64,000 bases of DNA. Origin: Paenibacillus turicensis (GTDB taxonomy: Bacteria; Bacillota; Bacilli; Paenibacillales; Paenibacillaceae). Positions 61,758 to 64,000 of the stretch are shown piece by piece (position 1 is the stretch's first letter; every line of letters starts with the position of its first letter). Location of the stretch: NCBI RefSeq assembly GCF_017873435.1, contig NZ_JAGGKG010000011.1, forward strand, positions 1-64,000. Reading direction: 5' to 3'. A model generated the notes under the pieces. That model saw only the letters and a program-made list of their open reading frames with translations. It made no database searches and was not told the DNA's origin. The translations under genes were made by a program, and so were the position numbers.

Positions 61758-63170
61758 TTATGCACCAACATCAGGATTTTTGTTACCACTGACGATTTGA
61801 GAATTAAGAAGGCTCATTTGCTCTGGATAGCCATACGTACCATGCTCACTAATGTCTAACCCCATCATTTCTTCCTCTTCAGTTACACGTAGACCCATAA
61901 AGTATTTCATCGCTAGTAAAATCCCATAAGATAAGACGAATACAAAAGCAAAGGTACCGATAACACCAAGTGCTTGCACACCAACTTGCTCAAAGCCACC
62001 GCCATAAAATAGCCCTGCTTTGCCTACTCCTGTTGTCTCAGCAAGCTCCGGTGTTGCAAATAGTCCTGTTGAAATCGCGCCCCATACCCCTGCAATCCCA
62101 TGTACTGAAAATGCATAGATTGGATCATCAAGCCCTGCACGATCAAACCATCTTGAGGTGAAGAAGGTTAACACGCCTGCAACTGCACCAATGACAACTG
62201 CTGCCCAAGCTTCTACGAACGCACATGCTCCAGTAATCGCTACAAGTGCAGCAAGCACACCATTTAACATACTCGGAATGTCTGATTTCCCCATTACAGC
62301 CCAAGAGATTAACAATGCAGCAACCGCACCAGCAGCAGCAGCTAAGTTGGTCGTCATCAACACATATCCAAAAAATCCATCGCCAAGCGGTGTTAATGCA
62401 CTACCTGGGTTAAAGCCAAACCAACCAATCCATAAAATGATAACCCCTAACACCGTTAATACTTGGTTGTGTCCTGGAATACTGTTTGGCTTGCCATCCT
62501 TGTTATATTTACCAAGACGTGGCTTTAACAATATAGTTGCTGCTAACGCCGCTGTTGCACCTGTTAAGTGAACAACTGTGGATCCAGCGTAATCTTGCAT
62601 ACCAAGGTTACCTAACCAACCACCACCCCATACCCAGTGAGCAACGATCGGATAAATTACGATAGTAAAAATAATTCCAAAAATAATATAAACACTTAGC
62701 TTTGCACGTTCTGCCATACCACCACAAGCAATTGCGAGTGAAACTGCCGCAAAAGCCATTTGAAACAAAAACATTAAAATTAAAGGTACAGACGTTTCGG
62801 CAAATACACTAAATGAACCAATATCCCCTGCCCCGCCAAACATAAAACCGGTTGTTCCCCAAAAGGAGTTTCCATCGCCAAATGCAAAACCAAAACCTAA
62901 TGCCCACCACGCAATTACGGTAATTCCTAACGTCAATACTGTTTTACCTGCAACGTGTCCCGCATTTTTCATTCGTACTGTTCCTGCTTCTAATAAAGCA
63001 AAACCAGCTTGCATGAAGAAAACTAACATCGCTGCAAGGAAAACAAACAAAGAATTCAAGCCAACTTCTAATACCGTATTGTTAACTTCTCCTTCTGCTG
63101 CAAAAGCTGAAATTGGAAAAGCTAACATTGCTAAACCACCAAATAGACTTAAAAGCACCTTTTTTCTCAT
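61758..63170 (-). CDS. amtB: Ammonium transporter AmtB
   Basis: The 470-residue product starts at ATG 63170 after AAGGAGTGGGG. A signal peptide (about 1-24) and eleven membrane helices are visible. The pore histidines lie in STVVHLTGATAALAATI and YAFSVHGIAGVWGAISTGL (twin His). Other marks are MQAGFALLEAGTVRMKN and GFNPGSALTP. It takes up ammonium. Downstream genes encode a GlnD-like nucleotidyltransferase and an exonuclease rather than the usual GlnK PII protein. A GlnR/TnrA site upstream indicates nitrogen-limitation control. Confidence 0.95.
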   Translation of the reverse strand: MRKKVLLSLFGGLAMLAFPISAFAAEGEVNNTVLEVGLNSLFVFLAAMLVFFMQAGFALLEAGTVRMKNAGHVAGKTVLTLGITVIAWWALGFGFAFGDGNSFWGTTGFMFGGAGDIGSFSVFAETSVPLILMFLFQMAFAAVSLAIACGGMAERAKLSVYIIFGIIFTIVIYPIVAHWVWGGGWLGNLGMQDYAGSTVVHLTGATAALAATILLKPRLGKYNKDGKPNSIPGHNQVLTVLGVIILWIGWFGFNPGSALTPLGDGFFGYVLMTTNLAAAAGAVAALLISWAVMGKSDIPSMLNGVLAALVAITGACAFVEAWAAVVIGAVAGVLTFFTSRWFDRAGLDDPIYAFSVHGIAGVWGAISTGLFATPELAETTGVGKAGLFYGGGFEQVGVQALGVIGTFAFVFVLSYGILLAMKYFMGLRVTEEEEMMGLDISEHGTYGYPEQMSLLNSQIVSGNKNPDVGA

Positions 63171-63300
63171 TTACCCCACTCCTTAATGTCATGTTTCCTT
63201 ACACAATAAAATTTATAAGGTGATTATAAGACCAAAATATCCAATAACACAATAGGTTTTTGAAAAAAAATCGTAAATTTGCACTTTGTGTAACATTATA

Positions 63301-63317
63301 TGTAACATATAGTCACA
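63301..63317. promoter_or_regulatory. GlnR/TnrA-type operator upstream of amtB
   Basis: TGTAACATATAGTCACA is an exact TGTNA-N7-TNACA match, centred about 85 bp before the likely amtB start site (TATAAT on the minus strand near 63222-63227). A second, looser half-pair (TGTAACATTATATGTAACA) precedes it at 63289. Confidence 0.8.
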
Positions 63318-63417
63318 CATTTTAGAAAGCCACTATTTTTTATAAAGTATGACGTTTGACTGTACAGTTATAATTACAGTATGATTAAGTACATAAATTA
63401 AATTTTTAAAAATAATT

Positions 63418-63575
63418 CTGGCTCTATCTAGAAATTAGTACTTGCCAACGTTAGAAGTGCTACGATCCAGAGCGTTCTTGCGATTGTTGTTAAAATCATA
63501 TTCCTTTTATTGAAGTCTATTTATGGATGGAATTTGATTTTAAGAGACCATCTTCAGAATCGCCCTGTCTCTTCG
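63418..63575. other. Structured non-coding stretch between amtB and merR
   Basis: A two-part hairpin is formed by GCTCT (63421-63425) with AGAGC (63469-63473) outside and TAGTACTT (63436-63443) with AAGTGCTA (63455-63462) inside. A second stem AGAGAC/GTCTCT lies at about 63543-63572. The 500-bp gap holds no gene. The pairing could be chance or an RNA leader; I do not recognise the class. Confidence 0.35.
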
Positions 63576-63625
63576 TTAGTTTGGATTAGTGGTCAAGAAC
63601 TAATTTCAAGATTGAGCCGTAATTC

Positions 63626-63642
63626 TATCCTAATATAGGATA
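63626..63642. promoter_or_regulatory. Palindromic operator candidate before merR
   Basis: TATCCTA-ATA-TAGGATA is a perfect 7-bp inverted repeat 30 bp upstream of the MerR gene, a position and spacing suited to autoregulation. Confidence 0.55.
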
Positions 63643-63672
63643 AAATGAGGTGAACATATTGGAGTTATGAAA

Positions 63673-64000
63673 TTGTATCGAATCGGAGAATTGTCAAAAG
63701 TTGCAGGAATTAGTCAGCGGACGATTGATTATTACACGAAATTAGGGCTAATTTCGCCAGAGAAGCGCACTCAAAAAAACTATCGTCTGTATCATTCTGA
63801 AACCTTAAAACGACTTAAACGTATTCATCAAATGAAGGCCCAAAAGTATACGTTAGAGGAAATTAAGGAAAAGCTACTTAAATGGAATCAAGTGAGCCCT
63901 GAGGAGCAAATCAATGAGAAATTAACCTCGCTTGAGCTTCACATGCAGCAATTAGAGAAGGAAGTGAAGGAACTGGAGCCTTTAATTTCTAATTTAAAGC
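63673..64000 (+). CDS. MerR-family transcriptional regulator, cut by window edge
   Basis: The start is TTG 63673 (MYRIGELSKVAGISQRTIDYY), 8 nt after GGAG; ATG 63667 is possible but too near it. At least 109 residues are encoded to the window end, with no stop. The winged HTH occupies about 1-70, with the MerR pattern IGELSKVAGISQRTIDYYTKLGLI and a second part RLYHSETLKRLKRIHQMK. A coiled-coil dimer helix follows (KLTSLELHMQQLEKEVKEL). The effector domain, if any, lies outside the window, so the ligand is unknown. Confidence 0.9.
   Translation, partial: MYRIGELSKVAGISQRTIDYYTKLGLISPEKRTQKNYRLYHSETLKRLKRIHQMKAQKYTLEEIKEKLLKWNQVSPEEQINEKLTSLELHMQQLEKEVKELEPLISNLK

Overview
The window looks like a chromosomal segment of a low-GC, spore-forming member of the Bacillales, most like Brevibacillus (B. 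laterosporus-like). This is inferred from gene content: a YjcZ-type sporulation peptide behind a sigma-K-like promoter, a CotH-family protein, a BceRS-BceAB module, a Zur-controlled zinc-free S14 protein, many TTG/GTG starts with strong GGAGG ribosome binding sites, and guanidine-I and yybP-ykoY riboswitches. No rRNA or tRNA gene was seen.

Region 1 (1-15.6 kb) is accessory and more AT-rich. It holds a zinc-ribbon membrane protein, a secreted discoidin/FN3 protein and an overlapping pair encoding a membrane protein and a possible lysozyme-fold protein. A minus-strand prophage lysis cassette follows, with a frameshifted holin, a frameshifted amidase and small partners, then a lone DUF4365-like nuclease candidate. 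Three near-identical CRISPR leaders of about 167 bp lie at 7.6, 9.0 and 13.8 kb. Each is followed by one to four repeats. The only cas gene is cas6, directly downstream of the second array; the third array runs into a RhaT-like transporter gene. An oleate hydratase gene with a divergent TetR regulator lies between them. The region ends with an HTH-TPR regulator overlapping a 47-residue secreted-peptide gene, a candidate RRNPP quorum-sensing pair not recognised here as a described one.

Region 2 (15.6-36.6 kb) covers stress, metals and envelope. It has a BceAB transporter with its two-component system, a WYL regulator with a zinc-ribbon/GyrI-like protein, a CotH-family protein, a methyltransferase, CopA behind two CsoR-like operators and an FMN reductase. 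A guanidine-I riboswitch controls a paired SMR exporter. A Zur box precedes a COG0523 metallochaperone and a zinc-free S14. Then come a two-TM protein, an LTA-synthase-like enzyme, a cation diffusion facilitator and a PAS chemotaxis-type signal protein.

Region 3 (36.6-64 kb) is mostly core. It includes xpt, a DedA protein, a YkvI-type membrane protein, a glycosyltransferase, two RsmF-like rRNA methyltransferases, a pseudouridine synthase, TerC behind a Mn2+ (yybP-ykoY) riboswitch, a small alarmone synthetase, pyrD, an L,D-transpeptidase, ferredoxin, DNA polymerase IV, cimA, a ResA/TlpA-like protein and a BlaI/M56-peptidase pair. A nitrogen locus (amtB, a DUF294 nucleotidyltransferase and a DnaQ-like exonuclease) lies behind a GlnR/TnrA-type site. 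A MerR regulator runs off the right edge.

The most unusual items are the leader-repeat modules placed directly upstream of cas6 and a transporter gene, the RRNPP-like regulator/peptide pair, and the cluster of decayed lysis genes beside the candidate defence nuclease.
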